A DNA stretch of 64,000 bases from Cannabis sativa (taxonomy: Eukaryota > Streptophyta > Magnoliopsida > Rosales > Cannabaceae): NCBI RefSeq assembly GCF_029168945.1, contig NC_083602.1, forward strand, positions 31,111,323 to 31,175,322, given 5' to 3'. How positions within the stretch are numbered: position 1 is the stretch's first letter; each line of letters opens with the position of its first letter. Below are positions 11,001 to 22,820 of this stretch, piece after piece. Below the pieces are notes generated by a model. It worked only from the letters and a program-made list of their open reading frames with translations, ran no database searches and was not told the DNA's origin. The translations under genes and the position numbers were made by a program.

Positions 11001-12884
11001 TGTTGGGTTTTATGCCCTAAATAAAACTCATTTCAATATAATCAGATTTACTTATTAATATAGATCAGAAATAACATTTAATGTTGCATGGTTCACATGA
11101 TTTATTTCATGATTATATGTACATAATGTATAAATTCATCTGAAACCCTTTTCACATACTTGATCCTGTTTATTGTGTCGTCAACACATTGGAAAGTAAA
11201 CATGACTATGTGAATAAAGTTTCCTAGATTTATCAGACATAGGGTTTTACTGATATGATAATCTACAACAAGAGTTTACTTGTATTTGGAGAAATACTAT
11301 GTTCTTTCCAGAGCATTGGTTAAAGTAAAGCTCAGGTTGGATGCATGGAGTATGCATCGGAAGGGACCGATATTGAACTTTGACTTAGATTTATTAAACT
11401 TACCGTAATATCTATTCAAGTCAATATCGCCTAGTTGATCCTAGATCAAATGATCTTAATCCTGATATGATTAGGCTCAATCTTGAAAGGCTATTCGTGT
11501 TCTTTGATTTGTTAGTTAAGCCTACTTTTAGGTCAGGGTGATACGTACATTTTGGGAACACGGTAGTGCAATTGAGTGGGAGCGCTATCATAAACATGGA
11601 ATCTATAGCTTCTATCTGGCGAATAGTAAGCAAAGGATGATCTCCTTCGAGCTTGACCAAACGAACATAAATGGTGGAGTACTCATTTCACATTAGCTGA
11701 AATATCATTTATACGGGGTCAAGTGTTTTAAGGAATAAATACATTGTAGGGTGTAACGGTAATTTAATCCCTTTACAGTGTAGATCATTCATATAGAGGA
11801 TCATTGATCACATTAGGATTATAACAATGGATAACTAATGATGTGTCTATATGGTGGAACATATAGAGCATTCTATATACTGAGAGTGCAATTCTAAGTT
11901 CTATGCGTGGATTCAACGAAGAATTAATAAGTTAGTGAATTTTAGTGCTAAATTCTTGATCTACTTATTGGAAGCTCGGTTATATAGACCCATGGTCCCC
12001 CCACTAGTTGAGATAATATTGCTTGTAAGACTCATGTAATTGGTTTTGATTAATCAATTATAATTCACAAGTTAGACTATTTGTGAATTTTTCACTAAGT
12101 AAGGGCGAAATTGTAAAGAAAGAGTTTATAAGGGCATATTTGTTAATTATGATACTTTGTATGGTTCAATTAATAAATATGATAAATGACAATATTATTT
12201 AATAATTATTTATAGTTATTAAATAGTTAGAATTGGCATTTAAATGATTGAATTAGAAATTGGCATTTTTGAGAAAATCAGATACAAAAGGTGTTAAAAT
12301 TGCAAAATTGCAAAGCCCAAGGCCCAATCCATTAAGTGTATGGCCAGCCACCTTTGTAGCTTTTTTAAATTGATTTTTTCATTATTTTAATGCCATATAA
12401 TTCAAATCTAACCCTAGTGGAATGCTATAAATAGATAGTGAAGGCTTCAGAAAAATTACACTTTTCTTCTGACTTTTTCTATTCAGAAAAACTGAGCCTT
12501 TTCTCTCCTATCTTTGCGTGACCACTCTCTCTCTTCTTCCTTGATAATTTCGAAATCCTTAGTGTATGAGTAGTGCCCACACACATCAAGTGATACCTCA
12601 ATCATAGTGAGGAAGATCGTGAAGAAAGATCATCAGCAAAGGAGTTTCAGCATCAAAGATTCAGAGAAAGAGATCCAGGTTCAGATATTGATAATGCTCT
12701 GCTACAGAAAGGAATCAAGGGCTAGATATCTGAACGGAAGGAGTCATTATATTCCGCTGCACCCAATGTAAGGTTTCCTAAACTTTATATGTGTTTAATT
12801 TATCGTTTTAGAAAGTTCATATTTAGGATGTTAATAAACATACTTGTGAGTAGATCTAAGATCCTGGTAAAATAAATTCCAAAA
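11001..12884 (+). repeat. 5' LTR of element C
   Basis: Begins TGTTGGGTTTTATGCCC; its end is set by alignment with the 3' LTR (ATAAATTCCAA). Contains GCTATAAATAGATAG near 12425-12439, a good TATA box, followed by a CT-rich leader, so this is the likely promoter of the element. Short open frames on either strand here (for example 11421-11660 minus) are chance. Confidence 0.92.
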
Positions 12885-12886
12885 AC

Positions 12887-12900
12887 TGGCCTCAGAGCCA
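12887..12900 (+). other. degenerate tRNA-iMet primer site of element C
   Basis: TGGCCTCAGAGCCA, differing from the canonical TGGTATCAGAGCC by two or three bases at the TAT position. It lies just inside the 5' LTR. Confidence 0.75.
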
Positions 12901-13459
12901 TGGTAATTGATTTACTTACATGTAATTTGGACTTTAAAACGATTGTTTGTATGTTCTTTGGATGGTATCATGTTGTATTGAGTGTTATTTGATGATTGAT
13001 TGATGATTGTGAAATTTTCGTGAAAAATAATTGTTATTTCGGTTCTGGCATTATTTTTATTGGATAGTATGGAAAAAATTAAGCAAGTTAGCCTTTTACA
13101 GAACTCAATTTGGATTTTATTTGAATTAGTTATGATTTTTTGAAGATTTGACAAAATCGAGTTTGTCTTTGATAGTTTCCTGCGATCGGAGAACTGTCCG
13201 TACAGTTTCGAATTTTTTCAATTTTCTTCAATTTTTCATACTTTTTCATGGAATTAACTTCCAATTTTTTGTATGGTTTTGTATATATACTATTACTATT
13301 CCTAATTCAATTCTAATTATCATTTTGAATTAATTTAATTTTTTTTAAATTAATTCAAGATATTAGTGTAATTTGAATTCGAATAGAATTAGTATTTATC
13401 TTTTTGCTTAAAAATCTATCTTATTTTTAAATTTGATTATATTTTTTTTTAAATTTAAG

Positions 13460-13660
13460 GTCAGATTTTTTAGATATTTATAATATCTTTTGAGATATTT
13501 ATAATATCTTTTAAGATATTTAAGATATTTTAAAAATATCTTTTAAGATATTTATAAAATCTTTTAAGATATTTTAAAATATCTTATCTTTTAAGATATT
13601 TAAAAATATCTTATCTTTTAAGATTTTTTTTAAATCTTTTTAAGATATTTTGACCTTATT
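13460..13660. repeat. degenerate AAGATATTT palindromic minisatellite
   Basis: About ten overlapping copies of AGATATTT(A)TAAAATATCTTTT-like units. The core AAGATATTT and its complement AAATATCTT alternate, so the tract could fold on itself in many registers. It lies in the leader of element C. Confidence 0.8.
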
Positions 13661-16251
13661 TAAATTTAAAATAGATATTTATAATCATGTAATTTTAAAT
13701 AGATATAAGATAAAAAGTAGGTTTAATTTTAAATTTTTTTTATTTTCGAAATTTAATTTTAAATTCCGAAATTAATTTTTTTTTTTAAATTATTTTTCGA
13801 ATATTAATTTTTTTTTAATTTAATTATTTATTTATTCGAAATTATTTATTTAAAATTAAATAAATCCTACTTCCAACTATCGAAATTTAACCTGTTGCGG
13901 GAGTATGTGTTTTAGCTTGTTTGTAAGTTTTTTAAAATCTGTTATTACTTGATTGCGAATAGCCGTAGTTACTTTTTGCCAGATCTAATGATCGATGGCT
14001 CCACTTGGTCAAGATAATAATTTGTAACGAGGTAAATTTTACAATCTTAACTTTCATGTTTGTGTATGACCTGACATGATAGGACCCATCCAAAGTGTGC
14101 ACTGTGTGAGCCTATGTGTTTAATTTTATTATAGATGCATATAGGTTAATGTTGCTAAATAAAATGTCATAGTCATTGATAGATTTTATTTAGGCCCATT
14201 TAGTTTTGGCATTCAATTAATAACGATTGTTAACTTAAGGTTAAATTCCTCTCTTTTGGGCCTTGTGTGAGAGTTGGGAGCCATAGAAGTGGGTCGACAT
14301 GCGGAACCCGGCACCCCTCACACAAACTACCCCCAATTGTGAAGGCCCATTTGCACGATTTGAATGACCGTACTAGGTTAATTAAACTAGTTTAACCTAA
14401 TAAAATTGATTAGCAACATAATTAATTTCATTTATTTTGAAATTAATTTAAGAAAAATATAGTTTAAGGAATTTTATATTCTAAGCTAAACTATATGTAT
14501 TTTCTTGTATTTAATTAAATATAGAATTATAACCATCTAGATTCTTTCTGGAACTTAATTTAAATTTTTCATTAAATATTCCTATTTAAGTTGATATTTA
14601 GTTATCTTCAACTAACCAACTTAAATGTGAATATCTTTGAATTCAAAATTTCAAAATTAAGTTGAGGAATTTTAGGCATTGGTTATTAAGATTCTTTAGA
14701 TATTTTTTTTAAGTTAATATCTTTTCAAATATTAACTTAAAATGGAATATTTTCAAATTAAGTGGTTACAACTTAATTTTTGATATTTAATTAAATTTAA
14801 ATTTGAAAATATTTAAGTTCTAGATTTTTCTAGTACAACTTAAATTAGATATTTTTTCAATTTTTGTGGAAAAGATACTTAGTCAAATAAGATATTTTCT
14901 AGATAGTTATTTCTAGACTACTTATTATTTCTAATATTAAATAGGAAAATATTATAAATTGTGAAATTAATTATTTATTAATTAATTTTGGTACAATTTA
15001 TTTTAAATATATTTTTTCCTAGTATTAAACTAGAGATTAATAATTAAGCCTTCTCTACACTTAATTATTTATTTCTTGAATTTAATACATTTAATTAATT
15101 TGAAAATTAAATATCTAAGTTGATTTTTATCATCATACTTAAATATTTCTTTTTCATGACATTTAATTAAATAGAAAATTATTCTTAGTTGAAATTTAAT
15201 TTTTCAACTAAATTTAAATAATTTTCAAAATATATTTTTTCTTTATTTTATTAATCAATTTTTTTTTCGAAATTGCATTTCTTAAATGCTAGAATTTCGA
15301 ATTTTATCTTGAAAAATAGATTAAGTTGTAAATTAATTATTTATTTTAATTAATTCTTGGATCAACTTAAATCAATGATTTTTTCATTTATTGATTAATC
15401 TAAAATAAATTGAATTAAAGTATATTATTAGAAATTGAATTAATTAGTCAAAGGAAAATCTAGATAGGTGATATTTTTGCTTGAAGTATTTTTCTAGTGT
15501 ATTTAATTAAATAGAAAATTAATATTTAAGTTGATTTTCATCATCATACTTAAATATTTGTAATTTTTCTTATATATTTAATTAAATAGGAAAATTATAT
15601 TTTTTGTTGTAAATTAATTTTATTAATTAATTTTGGGCCAACATTAAATTAGAATAATTTTTCCAGGATTTATTTTTTATTTTAATATGCATTTTTCGAA
15701 AATTGTATTCTTATATACTTTAATTTTTCGAAATGCAATATATATTTATAGAAAATTAAATTTGAGTTGTAAATTAATTTAAATTAATTTTGTAACAACT
15801 TAAATATTTTTTTCTAAATATTTATTGGAAATTATTACTAAGATGGAAATAATTCATGTTATTTTCATATCCATCTAAGTAAAATTTATAAATATTAAAT
15901 TAAAATTTATATTTAGAATTTTTCATTCTAAATTGGAAATTTTAATTAAATAAATATATATTTAAAATAAATAGAATAAATAAAGAGAATAAAAGAAAAT
16001 ACAACTCTTTTTAAATAATGAGCTTTATTATCAAGAGACATTCGATCTCCATTGTGGGTTTTACACGCGTTTGTTTTAGTGAGTAATCCTCCCTAATGGA
16101 GGAACGTTCATTAGCAATTTCGCACCGTTTAACCTCGCATGATAAGTAGTTTGTAAGTGTTTTGTATGGTATGGATCACCTTTAATGGTGGCGACCATAC
16201 TTGACTTGCAAATTATGAAACAATGGTGGAAGCTCATAAGATAGAATTGCC

Positions 16252-16779
16252 TTGACTCTCGCCAAACGGGACAACGGAATTCCAATCTTGATCGAATAAA
16301 AGGTTGCTAGAATGTTTAACATTTTAGACGAGGCGACAACTCTATTCAATGAATGGTAGCTTTGACTCTCGCCTAAACGGGACAACGATATCACGGTTGT
16401 TGAAAACCTTGGAAATTATTTAGGATTGTAAGTTTTAGTATTTTCACTTGTCATTCCTACTTACTATATGTTTATAATTTCTGAATTGTGTATGAATTTA
16501 TATTGAACCATGTTATTTTCTGTTATTAAGTTGTAGTTTAATTTCGAATCTTCATTGTTGGTCTAACTTGGCTTGTTTATCTAATGAGATAAATCCCTAA
16601 GTGGATTTTCACCATTAGACATACATAATAGTGTTAGATCTCGAAAGATAAATATTGTATATGCGACATCTATTTGTTCATCAATTGATGACACCTTAGA
16701 CTAGTATTTTTACGATATAAAACAAGAAGATTATATAAATAAGATTACTTTGACTTTCGCTAATCGAAGCATCGTTGGA
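16252..16779 (+). repeat. three spaced copies of a 27-30 nt motif in element C leader
   Basis: Copies at 16252-16278, 16372-16390 (extended) and 16750-16779 share TTGACT(C/T)TCGC followed by (T)AAACGGGACAACGGA or a diverged form. Spacing is 120 and 378 bp. The function is unknown to me; it may be a decayed internal duplication. Confidence 0.6.
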
Positions 16780-17279
16780 TTCTTATTTTAAACGAAATTA
16801 TCCTAATTCCTCTTAGCTTATTCATTTCGAATTAGCTTTCAAATATATCATTGGATGAATGGTCTATGAATCATTTCATGTCATTATATTTTCTCTTAAG
16901 AAATTAAATGACGCATATGATTATAACCCCGAAATTCTATTCCCAATTGATATAAATCCTCAATCTTAGAAATCTCCTACTTGTATGGGCAAATCTGACT
17001 TAGAGTTTGTATTAGTAGTGGTGGTCCAAGAAAGAATTACTCATTAAATTTGGTTGAATTTAAGTCTTTGACTTTAATTTTAGAATCCAAATAGAAATTT
17101 TCTTAAATTTCTAATTCCAGAATACAATACGGATTACACTTTCTCAAGTGTTTAATATCCATTTTTTATTAATGGATTAAAAGCATATGGAATGTGAGTT
17201 AAGTGATACGTGACCAGGATCCACTTGAAGTATTCTAAGAACTCTTTGATGTAACTAATCCTATGTCATCATAGACACT

Positions 17280-19080
17280 ACCACATTTTCTTAATCTATG
17301 GCATTTGTATCTTGTTCATAGTGGATTTGACAAGATCAATCTACGCGAAAGAGTTAATATGCCTATATCCACTGAAAGTAGTTCATCTCATTCGAAGATG
17401 GATGTACATTCAGGGATGGATATGAGTTTTTCGTTGCATTCTTAAAACGATAACTCTAGATTATACCTTATGCAAAGAAATTTGAAATGTTTAAATATTT
17501 CATTAATTTCTAGCAATGGTTAAAACCATTAAGGTAAGTGGTTAAAGATCTTGCGAACTGATAGGGGTGGAGAAATAGTTAGTAGATATGCAGTTCAAAG
17601 ATCATTAAATTGATTTTTGAATTATATCAAAACTTACCTCCCCAGAATTTCGAGTTGCATGTTGATGATTAGTTAGTCGTTGCCTAAATCCTTCTATGGT
17701 AATGCAATTTCGGAATGATGTAATGGTTGTATACTTAATGTAAATCATTACTAGATTCATGGATGACCTAATCAAAATCTTAAGAAAAGCTAGAGCATTA
17801 ACCATGTTTTCTTAGCTATTCTAAGTGATTAGGGGTGGACCATCCCATTGTCAATAGATAAGAAAGTGTTTGTTCAAACAAATACTACTTTTCTAAGAAA
17901 ATGACTAAGTCTGAAAAACAAGTAGCAAATAAAGGAGATATTTATTCTTGATTCCAAAAGTGTTCTATCATCTTATAACATATGATGATCCCACTGCCTC
18001 TGTTGTCTTGTCACAACCGAAGAGATCAATACCATTTAGTTTTCTTCGACATAATTCACGGTACCTTGTCGTAGTGGGAGAGTTTCTAGGAACTCACCTT
18101 CTTATGACTTGGGAGACACAAGTGATTAAAATCCATTGTGAGTTTAAACAAGTAATGGATTGTCAAGATAAGAAACTAAGAAGAAAGCCAATAGAACTAT
18201 GGTTTAATCCATTCACATGGAATGACCTAAAGTTTTCTATTACAAGGACATAAAAGGAAATTTTCGTTAATAAGTCTATTCTATGGACTTAACAAAACTT
18301 CCTGTTCCTAGTATATAGGTTTGAGTTTATCTAAACCTATGGCTTGTGGTATACCTGGGTAATTACTTACTCTAATGCAAGCAACTTACTTTAGTAAGAT
18401 GCTGAAGCATTTTCTTTCTAATGGCAATCTATAGAAGCTTCACAACTTCTTAGGCATAGATTTTATTTATCTAAGGAAAAGTCTCAACTATTCCAGAAAA
18501 GATAAAGCCATGGAAAAATTTCTTATATCAACAGTGAGAGGTCTTAGATATGCTTTTGTATGCCTTAGACCAGACACACTTGTTGAGTGGGAGTAATGAG
18601 TAGGTATCGTTAATCCCGGGAGAAGAACATTGGAAGACAATCAAGTAAATCTTAAGATAAAGAAGAGGAACTATATGTTAGTCTATAAGGGTGTGTTTAA
18701 AACTCTTAGACTACACCATATCAGATTTCGAAATTTGCCTATGTGCTAGTAAATCTTTCTGATAAGATGGTGGTTACTGCAGGGGTGGAATAGTGATTTT
18801 GGAGAAGTGTAAAAACCTATACGAAGTCTCTGCAGGTCTACCGAAGGGACTGAATGTTAAAGGCAGAAAGTTACTTATTCGGTCTAAGGAAAGTTCTATA
18901 CATCTTTGGCACCATTCCAAATTGCCTTAAACTACTAGTGTTAATTTCTTTGATTAACCAAAAGTAGTTGCCAAAGGTATAGAATCCGGTATCCCAAGAG
19001 AGTAAACATATAGAGAGGAATTTCACATTATCAATGATTTTGTGATTAAAGGAAGAGTAATGGTGGAGAAAAGGTTGTGG
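17280..19080 (+). pseudogene. Copia pol remains of element C
   Basis: The domains can be followed in order despite many stops. GAG-pre-integrase at about 17297-17345 (LWHLYLVHSGFDKI, compare LWHxRLGHxxxxRI). Integrase at about 17480-17580 (DRGGE preserved after a degraded KIKxLRT stretch). The RT/RNase H junction at about 18530-18690 (GLRYAFVCLRPD, a match to GSLMYAMxCTRPD, then VGIVNPGRRTLE and NYMLVYKG). The RNase H end at about 18995-19065 (KHIERN, then a frameshift, then FHIINDFVIKGRVMVEK). No function is possible. The apparent open frame at 17948-18253 falls in the linker region and is not a gene. Confidence 0.8.
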
Positions 19081-19201
19081 TTAATTCAACCTTTCAGATC
19101 CTATTACGAGGAGTTTACTACTACTACACTTGATTTGTATATCAAGGTGTTGAGATTATTTGAAACGCACTTTTTGTTTTATATTAGTGCAAGTGGGAGT
19201 T

Positions 19202-21093
19202 TGTTGGATTTTATGCCTAAATAAAACTCATTTCAATATAATCGGAATTTACTTATTAATATAGATCGAAATAACATTTAATGTTGCATGGTTCACATGA
19301 TTTATTTCATGATTATATGTACATAATGTATAAATTCATCGAAACCCTTTTCACATACTTGATCTGTTTATTGTGTCGTCAACACATTGGAAAGTAAACA
19401 TGACTATGTGAATAAAGTTTCCTAGATTTATCGGACATAGGGTTTTGCGATATGATAATCTACAACAAGAGTTTACTTGTATTTGGAGAAATACTATGTT
19501 CTTTCCGAGCATTGGTTAAAGTAAAGCTCGGGTTGGATGCATGGAGTATGCATCGGAAGGGACCGATATTGAACTTTGACTTAGATTTATTAAACTTACG
19601 CGTAATATCTATTCAAGTCAATATCGCCTAGTTGATCCTAGATCAAATGATCTTAATCTGATATGATTAGGCTCAATCTTGAAAGGCTATTCGTGTTCTT
19701 TGATTTGTTAGTTAAGCCTACTTTTAGGTCAGGGTGATACGTACATTTTGGGAACACGGTAGTGCAATTGAGTGGGAGCGCTATCATAAACATGGAATAC
19801 GCATAGCTTCTATACGGCGAATAGTAAGCAAAGGATGATCTCCTTCGAGCTTGACCAAACGAACATAAATGGTGGAGTACTCATTTCACATTAGTTTGAA
19901 ATATCATTTATACGGGGTCAAGTGTTTTAAGGAATAAATACATTGTAGGGTGTAACGGTAATTTAATCCCTTTACGGTGTAGATCATTCATATAGAGGAT
20001 CATTGATCACATTAGGATTATAACAATGGATAACTAATGATGTGTCTATATGGTGGAACATATAGAGCATTCTATATACTGAGAGTGCAATTCTAAGTTC
20101 TATGCGTGGATTCAACGAAGAATTAATAAGTTAGTGAATTTTAGTGCTAAATTCTTGATCTACTTATTGGAAGCTCGGTTATATAGACCCATGGTCCCCC
20201 CACTAGTTGAGATAATATTGCTTGTAAGACTCATGTAATTGGTTTTGATTAATCAATTATAATTCACAAGTTAGACTATGTCTATTTGTGAAATTTTCAC
20301 TAAGTAAGGGCGAAATTGTAAAGAAAGAGTTTATAAGGGCATATTTGTTAATTATGATACTTTGTATGGTTCAATTAATAAATATGATAAATGACAATAT
20401 TATTTAATAATTATTTATAGTTATTAAATAGTTAGAATTGGCATTTAAATGATTGAATTAGGAAATTGGCATTTTTGAGAAAATCAGATACAAAAGGTGT
20501 TAAAATTGCAAAATTGCAAAGCCCAAGGCCCAATCCATTAAGTGTATGGCCAGCCACCTTTGTAGCTTTTTTAAATTGATTTTTTCATTATTTTAATGCC
20601 ATATAATTCAAATCTAACCCTAGTGGAATGCTATAAATAGATAGTGAAGGCTTCAGAAAAATTACACTTTTCTTCTGACTTTTTCTATTCAGAAAAACTG
20701 AGCCTTTTCTCTCCCTATCTTTAGCTGACCACTCTCTCTCTTCTTCCTTGATAATTTCGAAATCCTTAGTGTATGAGTAGTGCCCACACACATCAAGTGA
20801 TACCTCAATCATAGTGAGGAAGATCGTGAAGAAAGATCATCAGCAAAGGAGTTTCAGCATCAAAGATTCAGAGAAAGAGATCCGAGTTCGGATATTGATA
20901 ATGCTCTGCTACGAGAAAGGAATCAAGGGCTAGATATACGAACGGAAGGAGTCATTATATTCCATTTGCACCCAATGTAAGGTTTCCTAAACTTTATATG
21001 TGTTTAATTTATCGTTTTAGAAAGTTCATATTTAGGATGTTAATAAACATACTTGTGAGTAGATCTAAGATCCTGGTAAAATAAATTCCAACA
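19202..21093 (+). repeat. 3' LTR of element C
   Basis: Starts TGTTGGATTTTATGCC and ends TTCCAACA, then CATTA. It is closely similar to the 5' LTR, but the roughly 25 differences are strongly concentrated at CAG/CTG sites, usually as CAG to CG or CGG, and CTG to CG or ACG. Element A, as outgroup, agrees with the 5' LTR at the checkable sites. Confidence 0.92.
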
Positions 21094-21098
21094 CATTA

Positions 21099-21290
21099 AC
21101 CTTCTTATTTCACGAATAGGTTGCTTCTTCTTAAACTCCTTAACAGACACATCACCAGAACCATCAAAACTGTAAGAAACTTCCTCAAGTCTTTTTCAGA
21201 AACTGTTTTCTTCATCTTCTCTTTGTCAGCAAGAAGCTTCGAGGAACCAGATGGAGAAAGCGAAGAACGAGTTTTAATCTTTTACTATTT
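21099..21290 (-). pseudogene. short basic ORF fragment, copy 2, proximal part
   Basis: Minus strand encodes KTRSSLSPSGSSKLL, EKMKKTVSE and, after a one-base frameshift, EEVSYSFDGSGDVSVKEF then KKKQPIREIRRLM, reaching the CATTA insertion site of element C. The start codon seen in copy 1 (ATGGTGAAAAC) reads AAGATTAAAAC here, so initiation is lost as well. The family is not recognised. Together with 10890-10995 it forms one exon split by a 10-kb insertion. Confidence 0.5.
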
Positions 21291-22640
21291 TTTTTAATAA
21301 ATTTGAAATGAAAAATCCTCTTTGAAAATTATCACTCTAAATAGAATGAGAAATTTGGAATTTCAAATCTCTCTCTAAAAAACTCTCACTCTAAAACTTC
21401 TGAACTTGTAAAATAAGAAACCCACTAGAAACCTCTTTGAAACAGCTCGCTCCCTCTAACTCTACAATATGCTGAATTAGTCTACAAAATAGGGAGCAAT
21501 AACAAGAAGCAGGAAAAATGTGACAACTTGAAGCGTGACAGCTAGAAGACGTGGGGAGGTGGATTAGAAGTATAAGTCTGAAGATGGCGTCACCTGCAAA
21601 CACGTGAATCAAAACAAAATTAATTAAATTAAATGCAGTATCTAAAAATATTATTATTAACAAATATATAGAAAGCCAAAAAAGACTTCAAATGTAAATT
21701 TTTCTAAAAAAAAATGATTAAAAAACTATTAAAAAAAAATCATCTTAAAATAACTTTTTATTTTATTTTACAATAAAATAATTAATTTACCAAAATAATA
21801 AATAACTCTTTCCATTAAAATAATATTTTAATATTTTAAAATACAATTAAATAGAAGAATGAAATAAAATTATTTTCATTCTATTTTATTACCTCTAACT
21901 AAACGCTTTATTATATTTTTTTAACTATATACGATGTTAGAAGAATTTGCAGATAAGATGAATGAGATTTTATCTCAAAATTAATTGACAATGGTAAGAG
22001 TAGCTCATTCATCTTATATATAACAATTTATTTCTAGTAAATGTGAAACTAACTTTTAAGGAAGTTATTATCGCCAAAAAAAAAAAAAACATGCAAGGGG
22101 ATAGTAATTAGTTTATGATGAGACTTTTTTTCCTAGATTATACGTAGTAATCAAATTGAAAATAAGATTACACCTGTTTTCAAAAAAAAAAGAAGGAAGA
22201 AGAAGAAAATAAGATTACACCTTCAAAAACGTGTCATTTACGAGTGATTACATTGTGACACACATAGGTATGACCTTCTGAATGAACTACCAAGTGGCAG
22301 TTCCTCCGATACCTTTTGAACAATTTAATTATATGTGATTATATCCAGTAATTTTCTTAAATTTTTTTTTAATAAAAATATTTTCCTTATTCCTTAAAAA
22401 AAAAAAAGAAAAGAAAATTCCTTATTAATCGTACAAACAGAAAGAGGCAATTTCCCTATCAAAGTTAACAAAAAAATATGTCTTTAATAAAACAATGAAT
22501 AAGTTGAATGAAAATAACCACCCTTAATAGAGAAAGAGAAGTAATTTCTCTATTTTCAAGCAAAAACTTCTCTGTTATTTATAACCGTAGTAAATTAGTA
22601 ATTTCGACGAAGACACAGTGCTCTTTCTCATCACCTTCTA
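21291..22640. other. intergenic, no gene seen
   Basis: AT-rich with poly-A runs (22078-22091, 22180-22192, 22397-22408). The part to about 21700 appears to be the former upstream region of the minus-strand ORF copy 2. Nothing else recognised. Confidence 0.5.
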
Positions 22641-22651
22641 AATTTAACTGA

Positions 22652-22657
22652 ACGCGT
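22652..22657 (+). promoter_or_regulatory. CGCG-box-like site upstream of the first Ca2+-ATPase
   Basis: ACGCGT, 164 bp upstream of the ATG. It fits the (A/C/G)CGCG(G/T/C) core bound by plant CAMTA factors, which are regulated by calmodulin. A single hexamer is weak evidence. Its interest lies in the gene's role in Ca2+ signalling. The promoter TATA box is not clear; AAATATAAAG near 22751 and TATATTTATA near 22677 are candidates. Confidence 0.3.
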
Positions 22658-22820
22658 CATATACCGTACATATACATATATTTATACATGGTACAGTAAT
22701 AATTTCTCATTACCTCTTATTACTCCTTTACTTTAATTTCTGTGATAGTAAATATAAAGTGAATACCTCTCTTCTTTTGTTGTTTCCTTCTCTAAAGATT
22801 CAACTTAACAATACATTTCC

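Larger units (their letters stand above)
12901..17279. other. long non-coding leader of element C
   Basis: More than 4 kb without a credible gag frame. It holds the AAGATATTT palindromic repeats (13460-13660), a region around 14230-14420 with inverted-repeat character (GTGTGAGAGTTGGG against ACTACCCCCAATT...), stretches of AATTAATT-type low complexity, and a recurrent motif TTGACTCTCGCC(T)AAACGGG at 16252 and 16372, with a weaker third copy at 16750 (TTGACTTTCGCTAATCG). Confidence 0.6.
10996..21098 (+). mobile_element. Copia LTR retrotransposon C, complete structure, decayed coding
   Basis: LTRs at 11001-12884 and 19202-21093 (about 1.88 kb each), starting TGTTGG and ending (in the 3' copy) TTCCAACA, flanked by the 5-bp TSD CATTA (10996-11000 and 21094-21098). 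A degenerate initiator-Met primer site, TGGCCTCAGAGCCA, is at 12887-12900, and the polypurine tract GCAAGTGGGAGT immediately precedes 19202. The internal 6.3 kb begin with more than 4 kb of non-coding AT-rich sequence; Copia pol remains lie at about 17280-19080. The element shares its LTR family with element A at the left edge. It landed in the minus-strand ORF copy 2. The differences between its LTRs are not random (see findings). Confidence 0.94.

Noticed and set aside
17948..18253. 101-codon open frame as a separate gene
   Set aside because: It lies inside element C between integrase and RT remnants and shows no independent domain.
20588..20812. 74-codon minus-strand frame
   Set aside because: Within the 3' LTR of element C; an equivalent frame is not kept in the 5' LTR.
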